Position numbers and translations under genes: made by a program. A stretch of DNA of 64,000 nucleotides from a virus. The DNA is taken from positions 1 to 64,000 of IMG/VR virus record IMGVR_UViG_3300045283_000349. The stretch is one strand, 5' to 3'. Below the pieces are notes generated by a model. It was not told where the DNA came from and made no database searches. It was given only the letters and a program-made list of their open reading frames with translations. This document shows, in pieces, positions 57,309 through 64,000 of this stretch. Each line of letters opens with the position of its first letter. Position 1 is the first letter of the stretch.

Positions 57309-57462
57309 TCTTCGACCAGGGCGCGCCGGTCGGGATCAGCAGGGTGTGGTTGCCGTCGTGCCCCTCAGGCAGCCCGCATTGCACCCGCGGGTTGATGGGC
57401 GGCTCGTCCCACGGCGTGAACGATGGGCAGCGGCCGGGGCCATCAACGAGGCGCTTCGTCAC
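57226..57462 (-). CDS. small Cys-His protein
   Basis: A 78-residue protein from GTG 57462. CPSFTPWDEPPIN and CGLPEGHDGNHTL form a Cys/His pattern known from small phage proteins. The basic C-terminus overlaps the opposite-strand membrane gene by 83 bases, so its end is uncertain. Confidence 0.5.
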   Translation of the reverse strand: MTKRLVDGPGRCPSFTPWDEPPINPRVQCGLPEGHDGNHTLLIPTGAPWSKISAAADRTPPPQALRRNRRPSRPGRTP

Positions 57463-57947
57463 CGCAGCCCCAGCCGCGCGACCCGGTTGATCGCGGCCTG
57501 CTCGACCCGCTTGGCTTCGAGGTCAGCGTCGACGGGCGCCTGCCACTTGTAGCCCGTCGGCTCGACCACCACCTGCTCGGTGGCCTTGCACTCGCAGACG
57601 CTCAGATCCCCCGGCTTCCAGCTGCAGGGGATGAACCACTTCCGGATCCCCGCGCCGCTCTCGTGGTTGTCCTCGTCGGCGGGTTGCATGTCGAAGTCCC
57701 GCAGGGCGCGGGCCACCTCGTCGTCGGTGGCGTACTTGCCGCGCGCCGAGACAGAGATCATGTAGTGCCACTTCTCGACGCCGTGAAAAAGCGTCCAGGC
57801 CAGGGTCGAGAAGACGGTCAGGCGGCCGCGGGTCCACACGTGCACGAACGGGTCGCCGGGCAGGGGGCGCGGGCCCAGGTCCTCCCAATTGGCCCAGGCG
57901 GGCGGGCGCTTGGCGGTCAGGCCTTCGGGGACGGCGATGGTGGGCAT
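57459..57947 (-). CDS. hypothetical phage protein
   Basis: A 162-residue protein with a beta-rich middle (WHYMISVSARGKY), then ADEDNHESGAGIRKWFIPC and VCECKATEQVVVEPTGYKW. The last segment is a pattern I know from conserved phage proteins of unknown role. GTGA overlap downstream. Confidence 0.6.
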   Translation of the reverse strand: MPTIAVPEGLTAKRPPAWANWEDLGPRPLPGDPFVHVWTRGRLTVFSTLAWTLFHGVEKWHYMISVSARGKYATDDEVARALRDFDMQPADEDNHESGAGIRKWFIPCSWKPGDLSVCECKATEQVVVEPTGYKWQAPVDADLEAKRVEQAAINRVARLGLR

Positions 57948-58156
57948 GGCTGAGGATTATGCCAGGGGCATGGCTCGGGCAACGAGCAGGGCGACTCCAG
58001 CACCACGCAGAAACAGCCGTCGTGTAGCGGCGGGGCGATGAGCTTCCAGACGTCGTGATCGGGCGGCGCCCGGTGGCCGTGATATTTCCGGCAGTCGGCG
58101 CACGCGAGCGGAGCCTCGCGACTTACGAAGACCCAGACCCGGTGCGCGCAACTCAC
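57917..58156 (-). CDS. small Cys-rich protein
   Basis: A 79-residue protein from GTG 58156, with CADCRKYHGH and PPLHDGCFC recalling the terminal motif of gpF-like proteins. Proline/cysteine-rich C-terminus. It overlaps the next gene by 31 bases. Function unknown. Confidence 0.5.
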   Translation of the reverse strand: MSCAHRVWVFVSREAPLACADCRKYHGHRAPPDHDVWKLIAPPLHDGCFCVVLESPCSLPEPCPWHNPQPCPPSPSPKA

Positions 58157-58542
58157 GCTTCCCCCCTCAGTCGGCGCAGCCAGGCCATGCCCGCCTCGCG
58201 CGCGTCGGCGCGGGCAGGATAGACCGCGGTGGTGACCAGCGGCCGGCCATGAACGGTCACCGAGGCGGTCCAGCCGCCTTCTGCTTCACTGAACGAGATT
58301 CCCTCGAAAAGCCGGTAAATCGGCTCGAAAGCCCCGCACATGACGGCCTGGTCCGCGCATGCCGGGCAGGCCTCGATGTGGTCGAGGAGCGACGCTGCGC
58401 CCTCCTCGGTCATGGGCCAGTGCTCGCAGGCACCGCAGGGCTGCAGGTAGTGCGGCCGGCGGGCACCAGCGGTCACGGTCCAGCCGCGACAATGGGGCGA
58501 GCAGGGCAGCGACGGCGGGGCGATGCAGGGGGCGGGGGTCAA
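58153..58542 (-). CDS. hypothetical Cys-containing protein
   Basis: A 129-residue protein from TTG 58542 (TTGA overlap). CGACEHW and CPACAD pairs suggest a zinc site; the C-terminal half is alpha-beta (WTASVTVHGRPLVTTAVYPA). No family is recognised. Confidence 0.55.
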   Translation of the reverse strand: MTPAPCIAPPSLPCSPHCRGWTVTAGARRPHYLQPCGACEHWPMTEEGAASLLDHIEACPACADQAVMCGAFEPIYRLFEGISFSEAEGGWTASVTVHGRPLVTTAVYPARADAREAGMAWLRRLRGEA

Positions 58543-58838
58543 TACTCAACCTCCTTTTCGCGCAGGATAGCGCCCTGGCTCACGAGCCACGGGAACACCT
58601 TCGAGCGCATGCAGTCGGGGCAGATGTCCACGGTGGTCACGGTGAGATTGGTGCCCTCGGGATAGCGGTCGCCCTCTTCGAGGCTGATGGTCGTGTCCTC
58701 GACGTCGTAACCGTATTTCCACTTGTTGTCGCTGGTGCCACCCGGTCTGCCTGTGCGGTCGCAAAGCTCGCACTTGACCTCGACCTCGCGGGTTTCCTCG
58801 CGTGCGGGGATGACCTGCGTTTCGGAACGGCGGCTCAT
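58539..58838 (-). CDS. zinc-ribbon-like protein
   Basis: A 99-residue protein with CELCDRTGR near residue 24 and CPDCMRS near 74, an apparent split zinc ribbon around a beta-rich insert. Function unknown. Confidence 0.6.
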   Translation of the reverse strand: MSRRSETQVIPAREETREVEVKCELCDRTGRPGGTSDNKWKYGYDVEDTTISLEEGDRYPEGTNLTVTTVDICPDCMRSKVFPWLVSQGAILREKEVEY

Positions 58839-59056
58839 GGCAGCGGCCCCCCGTTGCGCCGCTCCTCAGGCGTGGCCGCGGCGATGCGAGCCTTGATGCA
58901 TTCCGGGCAGAACTGGACCGGCTTGTCGTGCTCGCACCAGCCGCAGAGCCAATGGCCGAATTTGCCGGCTTCGGGGCAGTTGGCCCGCTCGAGGTCATCG
59001 CGGACCGCGAGGCAGCCGGTCGCACTCTCGAAGTCGTCGGCGGTCTTCGGCGTCAC
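58835..59056 (-). CDS. small zinc-finger-like protein
   Basis: A 73-residue protein from GTG 59056. CGWCEHDKPVQFCPECI gives a four-Cys zinc site with a short loop. Function unknown. Confidence 0.6.
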   Translation of the reverse strand: MTPKTADDFESATGCLAVRDDLERANCPEAGKFGHWLCGWCEHDKPVQFCPECIKARIAAATPEERRNGGPLP

Positions 59057-59247
59057 TTCCGCTCCCGCGCGTCGTCGATCAGCACCACCAGCGCGGCGGC
59101 CAAGACCCGGTTCTCCGACAGGGACAGGGCGTCCATCACCTTTGTCCCCGCCGCGACCTCGGCCAGGATGGGCCGCGCGCGCTCGAGCACGGCCGCACGG
59201 GCGGCAGCAGCAGCGGCGGCCTCGGCCTGGTCCTCAGCCTTGGCCAT
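59053..59247 (-). CDS. hypothetical helical protein
   Basis: A 64-residue Ala-rich helical protein with a good GAGGGA ribosome-binding site. No family is recognised. Confidence 0.55.
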   Translation of the reverse strand: MAKAEDQAEAAAAAAARAAVLERARPILAEVAAGTKVMDALSLSENRVLAAALVVLIDDARERK

Positions 59248-59533
59248 GGGGTCCCTCGGGCGGCAGGCCGGCGTGGTAGCGGGCCAGCAGCGTGATCACC
59301 TGCATCGACGCGTCCTCGTTCTCGACCCGATCGCGCGGCTCGGTCAGCGCATCCCAGAACGCCGCCTTGCGGTCGTTGTGGGCCTGCTGGCGCTGGTTCC
59401 GGAAGGTCTGGTAGGCCTGCGTCACCAGGACCAGGAAGTGCGCCAGCGCTGGCCGCTCGACCGGATCGCCCGGCTTGTCGCCGTTGACGACCGCGGCGAG
59501 GTAATTCAGGAAGTGGTCAATCTCGGTGTCCAT
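59234..59533 (-). CDS. hypothetical protein
   Basis: A 99-residue helical protein starting MDTEIDHFLNYL (AAGGGG upstream); a GTG two codons earlier would overlap the previous stop. It overlaps the next gene by 14 bases. No family is recognised. Confidence 0.55.
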   Translation of the reverse strand: MDTEIDHFLNYLAAVVNGDKPGDPVERPALAHFLVLVTQAYQTFRNQRQQAHNDRKAAFWDALTEPRDRVENEDASMQVITLLARYHAGLPPEGPHGQG

Positions 59534-59535
59534 GG

Positions 59536-59830
59536 TCACCCCTTGAGCTTGTGCAGTTGGATCGCCAGCGCGGCCGCGGGCTGCTCGCAGCGTTCCAGCA
59601 GCTGGACGCATTCATCGAGGATCTCGGCGCGGACCTTCGCCAGATCCCTGGCCAGCAGCTCGGCGGTGGCGTACAGGGCAGCCACGCGATCGCCGGTATC
59701 CCGCAGCGATGACACCATCACCGGTGCCCGCTCCCACGCCCCCTCCTCGACCTCGATGATGCGCGCATGCAGTTTGTAGGTCTCCTTGACCAGGACCTCC
59801 GGCAGCGCGCTTGGCGTCGGCGAGGCTCAC
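59536..59830 (-). pseudogene. helical protein gene with a frame break
   Basis: GTG 59830 overlaps the previous stop and begins VSLADAK. From 59808 down the coding frame is the other one: ALPEVLVKETYKLHARII, then a helical body ending QLHKLKG. Skipping the base at 59809 joins them into about 97 residues. An ATG at 59718 would give only 60. A slip in sequencing or a true mutation. Confidence 0.5.
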
Positions 59831-60084
59831 GACCGGCCTCCCCGTATCGGCGGCCGGATCTCTCCCGGCTTGCGCAGCTTTTTCAGCAGCTCCTCGAGCG
59901 CCTCGATCATCGATGCGCGCTGGGCGTTCGACACGTAGGTCGCCCAGCCGTCGTTGCCGAATTCGAACAGCCACACGACGAAACCGATGCCCTGGGGCAG
60001 GTCGTCGCCGATGGCGTGCCCCAGCTTGCGAGCCTGGGCCTCGAGCTTGGCCAGGGCAGCGATGCGGGCTGGATCGTCGCTCAC
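59827..60084 (-). CDS. hypothetical protein
   Basis: An 85-residue protein from GTG 60084 (GTGA overlap). Short helices around a beta strand (GFVVWLFEFGNDGWATYV). No family is recognised. Confidence 0.6.
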   Translation of the reverse strand: MSDDPARIAALAKLEAQARKLGHAIGDDLPQGIGFVVWLFEFGNDGWATYVSNAQRASMIEALEELLKKLRKPGEIRPPIRGGRS

Positions 60085-61820
60085 TGCGCCAGCTCCGGGT
60101 GAATGCGCAGCTTGCCGCCGTCCCGCAAGAACAGCCCCGCGCCGACCAGCTCGCCCACGTAGGCCTTCCAGGTCCCGCCCGTGATCGTCATGGGCTCGTC
60201 CCCATCCTTGGAGCGCGAGCGGTTGACCGCATCGTTGAGCACCTGCGGCGTCGCCTCGTGGTTTACCGCCAGCTCCAGCAGGATGTCGACCGTCCCCTTG
60301 CGGAACTTGGACGCCCACTCGTCGAGGATCTCACTGCGGTTCAAGGTGGCGCGGGGCACCTCAAGGGCGACCCCAGCCGGGGTCAGGCCGAGCTTGCCGT
60401 CCTCGCGGTCGACGTAGCAGCCGCCGACCAGCTCGCCGATGTACGCCTTGAATGTGCCGCCCGTGACCGTCATCACGGCCAGCACCGCCAGGTCGGCCGG
60501 GGCCACGCGCGCCGGGTGGTGCTGCTGAAGGATCGAGACGAGGCGCAGGACGCCCGCGCGCAGACGCTTGCCGCTGGCGCCGTTGGGCTGCGGCGACTTG
60601 CCGCCCACGATGCCAAGGCGGGCCGCCGACCCTGGGGGCGGCCCTTTGAGGATCACGGTGGCGGTGCTGCTGACCTGCGCGGGGAATCGCCGGGCCTTGA
60701 GGTCGCTCTGCAAGAGCTCGAATTCTCCGACGACCCTGCGCATGACGTCCAGGACCTCGCCCAGCGTCTCGCTGATCGACTCGACCCGGGCAAACACCGC
60801 GGGCGGGATCGGTGGCGGCGGCGGCGGCGCCGGGGGCCTCGCCATGCCCACCGCCGCCTTGAGCTTCCGCACCTCGGCCTTGAGCGCGTCGACGTCGTTG
60901 GCGGCGATCTCGGTCTCGACCGAGGCTAGCGCCGCGCGCACCTCATCGAGATCGATCGGCGGCAGCTTGCGCGTGGTCTCGCCCGCGCGCCCACCCGTGG
61001 GTGTGGCGCTGGCGTCGTAGGTCTCCTTGCGCAGGATCTTGTGCCTGCCGAAGGACCCCAGCCACTGCGGCGACCACACCAGCGCCGTGCCGGGCTTCAG
61101 GCTGGGCAGATCGTTGGCGATCTCGCGATCGCCCGCGCCGGTCTCCTGCACCCATCCCGTGATGGCCTTGCGCTCCTGGGGCCCGGTCAGCTGGAACGCC
61201 AGCATCACCTCGGCCTGGTTGAGGACGTCCTTGTTGACGGCCTGGGGCCGCTGCGAGATGAGCGAGCAGCCCACGCCGTAGTTGCGCCCGAGCTTGATCA
61301 GGCGCTCGACCGCGCCGACCATCTTGGCCATCTCGGGCCGGACCAGCTGGGGCACGAATTCCTGCGCCTCCTCGAACACGATGTGCAGGGGCGAGCGCGA
61401 GCGCTTCTTGGCGTGGAACAGCTCGAGGCAGAACTCTCCAACGAACTTGCGCTGTTCAGCCCCGGTCATCTCCGAGACGTCGAGGACCATCGACGTCGAG
61501 CGGGTGACCACCATCTCGGCGAAGACTTTGCCCGCGGTGGGCGGCAGCGGCAGATCCCCGTGCGCCCCGCCGAACACCGGGACGTTGAGGCCCGAGGGCT
61601 TCTTGCCGTCGGCGGCGAAGCGCAGGCCCCACCACGTCCCGACCGGATCGATCACGACGACCTGGACGCCCACGCCGATCAGCAGCTCGGCCATGCGGCC
61701 CGCGCCGTAGGTCTTGCCTGAACCACGGCGGCCCATCCAGGCATAGACCTGCGTGGCCGCGGTCTCGGCGGGCAGGTCCAGGTCCTCGCCGAGGGCGAGC
61801 TTCCAGCCGGCGGCGGTCAT
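60081..61820 (-). CDS. HerA-like AAA+ ATPase with duplicated C-terminal winged helix
   Basis: A 579-residue protein. Walker A GRRGSGKT lies near 31-38 and VVVIDPVGTWWGL near 54; EEAQEFVPQL is a Walker B-like part, RNYGVGCSLISQRP carries a sensor Gln and an Arg. This is the HerA/FtsK-like DUF87 class of DNA pumps. Two similar C-terminal units (TGGTFKAYIGELVGG and TGGTWKAYVGELVGA) look like duplicated winged helices. No NurA nuclease is adjacent. It may move or unwind DNA or act in defence. Confidence 0.75.
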   Translation of the reverse strand: MTAAGWKLALGEDLDLPAETAATQVYAWMGRRGSGKTYGAGRMAELLIGVGVQVVVIDPVGTWWGLRFAADGKKPSGLNVPVFGGAHGDLPLPPTAGKVFAEMVVTRSTSMVLDVSEMTGAEQRKFVGEFCLELFHAKKRSRSPLHIVFEEAQEFVPQLVRPEMAKMVGAVERLIKLGRNYGVGCSLISQRPQAVNKDVLNQAEVMLAFQLTGPQERKAITGWVQETGAGDREIANDLPSLKPGTALVWSPQWLGSFGRHKILRKETYDASATPTGGRAGETTRKLPPIDLDEVRAALASVETEIAANDVDALKAEVRKLKAAVGMARPPAPPPPPPIPPAVFARVESISETLGEVLDVMRRVVGEFELLQSDLKARRFPAQVSSTATVILKGPPPGSAARLGIVGGKSPQPNGASGKRLRAGVLRLVSILQQHHPARVAPADLAVLAVMTVTGGTFKAYIGELVGGCYVDREDGKLGLTPAGVALEVPRATLNRSEILDEWASKFRKGTVDILLELAVNHEATPQVLNDAVNRSRSKDGDEPMTITGGTWKAYVGELVGAGLFLRDGGKLRIHPELAQ

Positions 61821-62134
61821 GGCGTGGCGGGCTCCGTGGCGTTGCACTCGGCGCACCCGCACCCAGGGATCCCAATACGGCGCCAATAGTCGTCGACGGG
61901 CAGCGCGCGGGCGGCCGCGATGGCCGATGTGAGCGCCTGGACGAAGCGCTCAGCGTGCTCTATCGACAGACTCCCCTGGAATGAGAGGCCCTGGGTTCTG
62001 GCCTCGAACACCACGCGGGCGGCGACGAGAGGCGCGGCATGCGGCGTGGTTCGAAAAGGAGAACGGGAAACGACGTTCAGATTTACACCATCGCCCTCAC
62101 CCGCATCGAACGAAGGGATCTCGGATCTGCCCAT
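61817..62134 (-). CDS. hypothetical protein
   Basis: A 105-residue protein with three close cysteines near the end (GCGCAEC). Mixed alpha-beta. ATGA overlap with the ATPase gene. No family is recognised. Confidence 0.6.
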   Translation of the reverse strand: MGRSEIPSFDAGEGDGVNLNVVSRSPFRTTPHAAPLVAARVVFEARTQGLSFQGSLSIEHAERFVQALTSAIAAARALPVDDYWRRIGIPGCGCAECNATEPATP

Positions 62135-62367
62135 CACTTCCCCTCCTTTGCGTCCCGCTCGGCCTTCTCGCGCTCCATGCGCTGCTCGCCTGCGCCGATG
62201 ATCCAGGCGTTGAAGCTGAGGCCCACGCGCTTGGCTGCGCGCTTGAAGGCCTCGTGCAGCGGCCCGGGCAGGCGGATGCCGCGGACCGGATCGTTGCGCG
62301 TGATCGTCGGCTTGGCAGTGAACCTGTTCCCGCTCACCACAGCAACGTGTATCACACCATTCCTCAT
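62134..62367 (-). CDS. ribbon-helix-helix-like protein
   Basis: A 77-residue protein with VRGIRLPGPLHEAFKRAAKR, then GLSFNAWIIGAGEQRM (about 28-63), the strand-helix-helix of CopG/Arc or HicB-type DNA binders. It may regulate the surrounding genes or act as an antitoxin; no toxin is adjacent. Confidence 0.55.
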   Translation of the reverse strand: MRNGVIHVAVVSGNRFTAKPTITRNDPVRGIRLPGPLHEAFKRAAKRVGLSFNAWIIGAGEQRMEREKAERDAKEGK

Positions 62368-62561
62368 CGCGGCAACCCACCGTCAGGAACGCCGCCATCT
62401 GGCACAGAAACCACGGACTGCGCCTCAGGGCATGGTGTCTTCCACTGACACACGGGCGCGGCCGGGTAGTTGGGCCGGCCCGGCCCGAGGTCGTCGTTCA
62501 CCCCGTCGCCGCAGGCCGCGGCCGTGAGCGCCAGCAGCAGGGGCAGCGCGAGCCGGATCAC
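62364..62561 (-). CDS. small lipoprotein
   Basis: A 65-residue protein from GTG 62561. The signal ends LTAAAC (Cys17); the mature part is Pro/Gly/Asp-rich with two cysteines. It overlaps the tiny membrane gene by 4 bases. A lipoprotein beside a tiny inner-membrane protein could be a spanin pair. Confidence 0.55.
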   Translation of the reverse strand: MIRLALPLLLALTAAACGDGVNDDLGPGRPNYPAAPVCQWKTPCPEAQSVVSVPDGGVPDGGLPR

Positions 62562-62659
62562 TTGGCCACGTCCTCGCGCCAGGCCCGAAGGATCTCGCGC
62601 CCGACGAACACCCAGATGGGCGGCATGACGACCGCGACATAGACAGCAAGCGCGTTCAT
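62558..62659 (-). CDS. tiny membrane protein (33 aa)
   Basis: A 33-residue frame with one transmembrane helix (AVYVAVVMPPIWVFVG) and a charged tail. It overlaps its neighbours by 4 bases on both sides. Confidence 0.45.
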   Translation of the reverse strand: MNALAVYVAVVMPPIWVFVGREILRAWREDVAK

Positions 62660-63003
62660 TGTTCGGTTTCCTCGCTGGCGGGGACATGGCTGATGTCGGG
62701 GCAGCGCTCCTGGTACAGGTAGCCGCACTCGCCGCCGCACACCTTGCGGATCTCACCGCCGAACATGACCGTGGTGGGCACGCGGCTGTGGGTCTGGCTG
62801 TTGCCGTCGAGCGCAACCTCGAGCCGCACCAACGCGGCGAGGACCGCATCGACCGCGGGCGCGACGGAGTCGACATCGGCGTCGCCCTTCGCCCAGGCCT
62901 CCATCGCGTTGAGGACGCCGGCCTGTATGGCATGGATGCCGCCCGATCGGTCGTAGGCCAGCGCGATCGAGACGGCCCGGATCAGGCGCTGATGGCGGTT
63001 CAC
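62656..63003 (-). CDS. hypothetical protein with C-terminal Cys motif
   Basis: A 115-residue protein from GTG 63003. Helical first part, then VCGGECGYLYQERCP, a compact three-cysteine motif. Function unknown. Confidence 0.55.
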   Translation of the reverse strand: MNRHQRLIRAVSIALAYDRSGGIHAIQAGVLNAMEAWAKGDADVDSVAPAVDAVLAALVRLEVALDGNSQTHSRVPTTVMFGGEIRKVCGGECGYLYQERCPDISHVPASEETEQ

Positions 63004-63155
63004 AGCCGCACCATCCGGGCATGTTCGCCGCGGGCGGCGAGGTCGGCGATCACCTCTTTGGCGCGCGCGGCGGTAACCCCGCGGGCCCAGGCGACGGTGG
63101 CCCAGCGGCCCCCCTTCTCGATTTGAACACTGTACTGACCCGATTTGAACAGCAT
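63000..63155 (-). CDS. small beta-alpha protein (51 aa)
   Basis: A 51-residue protein starting MLFKSGQYSV, with a beta hairpin (GRWATVAWARG) and a helix. First gene of the 57.2-63.2 kb cassette. The 133 bases before the next, opposite gene hold promoter space only. Confidence 0.55.
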   Translation of the reverse strand: MLFKSGQYSVQIEKGGRWATVAWARGVTAARAKEVIADLAARGEHARMVRL

Positions 63156-63288
63156 GGAATCAGGGCTCCTTGTCTCGTTCTTGGTGTAGCACACGAACCA
63201 GGGCTGAGCCGAAAAGTGCCGCGGAAGCCCGGGCGAATTGCCAAGGTGCCAGCATTGCCCCTTACGTGTACGTGTTGCACACCATCGC

Positions 63289-63771
63289 ATGGCACTAACA
63301 CCAGAGCAGGCAGCGCAACGTTTTCGAGACCTTTTGACCAGCAACGGCTTTACGCCGGAGGACGTGAAAGTGAGCGTCGATTCGATGTCCCTGGGCAGCA
63401 CGATCGACGTCACGATCATGCGGTTGGGCGTTCGCCTCGATGCGATAGACCGCTTGGCGAAGAAGCACCTAGAAATTGAGGTCGACGACGCCGGCGAGCT
63501 GCTGCTGGGCTGGAACCGGCACGTGGACGTCCGGTATGCCCGGGCCGCGCTGGCGCCCCTGGAGGCCGAGGCAGCGGCCCGCATCGGCCTCCTGAAGCGC
63601 GGGCAGGGCGCCGAGCTCGGGTCCTACGTCGTTACTCGAAGCGACGTGGGCTGGGAGGTCGCGGTCAAACATCTGCCCGACGAGCTGCCGCGCGCCTTCC
63701 CAAGCCGGGAGCGCGCTGCGCTCTGGGTGGCGCAATGGGTGGCGGCCAGCGGAAAGAAGTCGATACCTTGA
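63289..63771 (+). CDS. hypothetical protein
   Basis: A 160-residue protein starting MALTPEQAAQRFRDLL. Two alpha-beta halves without recognised motifs. It opens a new plus-strand operon. Confidence 0.6.
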   Translation: MALTPEQAAQRFRDLLTSNGFTPEDVKVSVDSMSLGSTIDVTIMRLGVRLDAIDRLAKKHLEIEVDDAGELLLGWNRHVDVRYARAALAPLEAEAAARIGLLKRGQGAELGSYVVTRSDVGWEVAVKHLPDELPRAFPSRERAALWVAQWVAASGKKSIP

Positions 63772-64000
63772 GGGCGCTGGGTGGCAGCGCCATCTTGGTG
63801 GGCATGCTCCCCACCTGGCAGGCCTTGGGAAAGCTCGACGTGTCCATCGGCGGGCCCGAGCGGGCCGGATCGCTGGTCCGCTGCAACGGCTGCGGCGGGC
63901 GCGGCCGGCGCCTCGTGTACGTGCAAGACGGGCCCGAGGACGCCAGCCCGGACTGGGATTACTGCGCGATCTGCCAGGGCCAGGGGCAATTCGCGCTGCC
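63768..64000 (+). CDS. DnaJ-like zinc protein, cut by window end
   Basis: A frame from TTG 63768 (TTGA overlap) that runs off the window. CNGCGGRGRR and CAICQGQGQ are the CxxCxGxG repeats of DnaJ-type zinc domains. At least 77 residues are present. Confidence 0.55.
   Translation, partial: MRALGGSAILVGMLPTWQALGKLDVSIGGPERAGSLVRCNGCGGRGRRLVYVQDGPEDASPDWDYCAICQGQGQFAL

Noticed and set aside
62134-62367. second toxin-antitoxin pair
   Set aside because: A ribbon-helix-helix protein is present but no toxin-like neighbour was found.

Overview
The window looks like a piece of a large, GC-rich (roughly two-thirds G+C by eye), contractile-tailed bacteriophage genome. It is probably a temperate phage that replicates as a plasmid. 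The virion genes are Mu-like in kind and order: terminase, DUF935-type portal, gpF-like minor head protein, gpI-like protease/scaffold, gpT-like capsid, gp35/gp36/gpG/gp37-like connectors, sheath, tube, frameshifted chaperone, tape measure, hub, spike, gp25-like and gpJ-like baseplate proteins, tail protein I. No MuA/MuB-type transposase or integrase is visible. Instead there is a ParA partition operon with its own palindrome, a replication-initiator-like gene carrying five tandem 11-bp repeats, and an AbrB/Doc addiction module. The host is probably a myxobacterium-like bacterium (Myxococcota). This is inferred from the high GC, the Gly/Thr-rich lipoproteins, and a sigma-region-4-like protein with a Cys-Pro-rich insert of a type I associate with that group; it is not proven.

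Layout. 0-8.0 kb, minus strand: about 27 mostly small genes chained by 4-base overlaps, including DUF3850, DUF4406, a holin-like protein, a Tad2-like anti-Thoeris candidate, a predicted nuclease, QueD and a DpdA-like base-exchange enzyme, and a possible small terminase subunit. 8.2-10.7 kb, plus: YkgJ-type metal-binding protein and DnaB helicase. 10.7-14.6 kb, minus: recombination cassette (YqaJ exonuclease and a probable annealing partner). 14.7-19.7 kb, plus: a ribbon-helix-helix regulator, small accessory genes, a frame-broken GIY-YIG gene and an M15 endolysin. 19.7-23.9 kb, minus: RuvC-like resolvase, tail fibre, tail protein I, baseplate J. 24-25.3 kb: a lipoprotein and the toxin-antitoxin pair, inserted in the baseplate cluster. 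25.3-38.9 kb, minus: tail and head genes. 39.0-39.9 kb, plus: three small genes. 39.9-49.9 kb, minus: collagen-like fibres with a glycosyltransferase between them, gpF-like protein, portal, terminase, sigma-like protein. 50-53.8 kb, minus: replication gene, a 580-bp stretch without genes but with a strong inverted repeat, then the partition operon. 54.0-57.3 kb, plus, and 57.2-63.2 kb, minus: further chains of small genes, including a HerA-like ATPase. 63.3 kb to the end, plus: two genes, the last cut by the window edge.

Two recurrent non-coding signals tie the regions together. Motif M1 (consensus CGAAACCTTKAGG) occurs seven times. Six copies lie 41-43 nt upstream of the start codon of the first gene of an operon (two of those starts were chosen or supported partly by this spacing), and those starts lack a clear Shine-Dalgarno sequence. 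Motif M2 is an array of 8-bp units (consensus GGTCAACA) at six places ahead of late genes. Together they suggest a phage-specific transcription programme, perhaps driven by the sigma-like protein next to the terminase gene. Other points of note are a -1 frameshift site in the tail chaperone, a protease gene with an internal scaffold start, a QueD-DpdA pair pointing to 7-deazaguanine DNA, and several one-base frame breaks that could be sequencing errors or real lesions.
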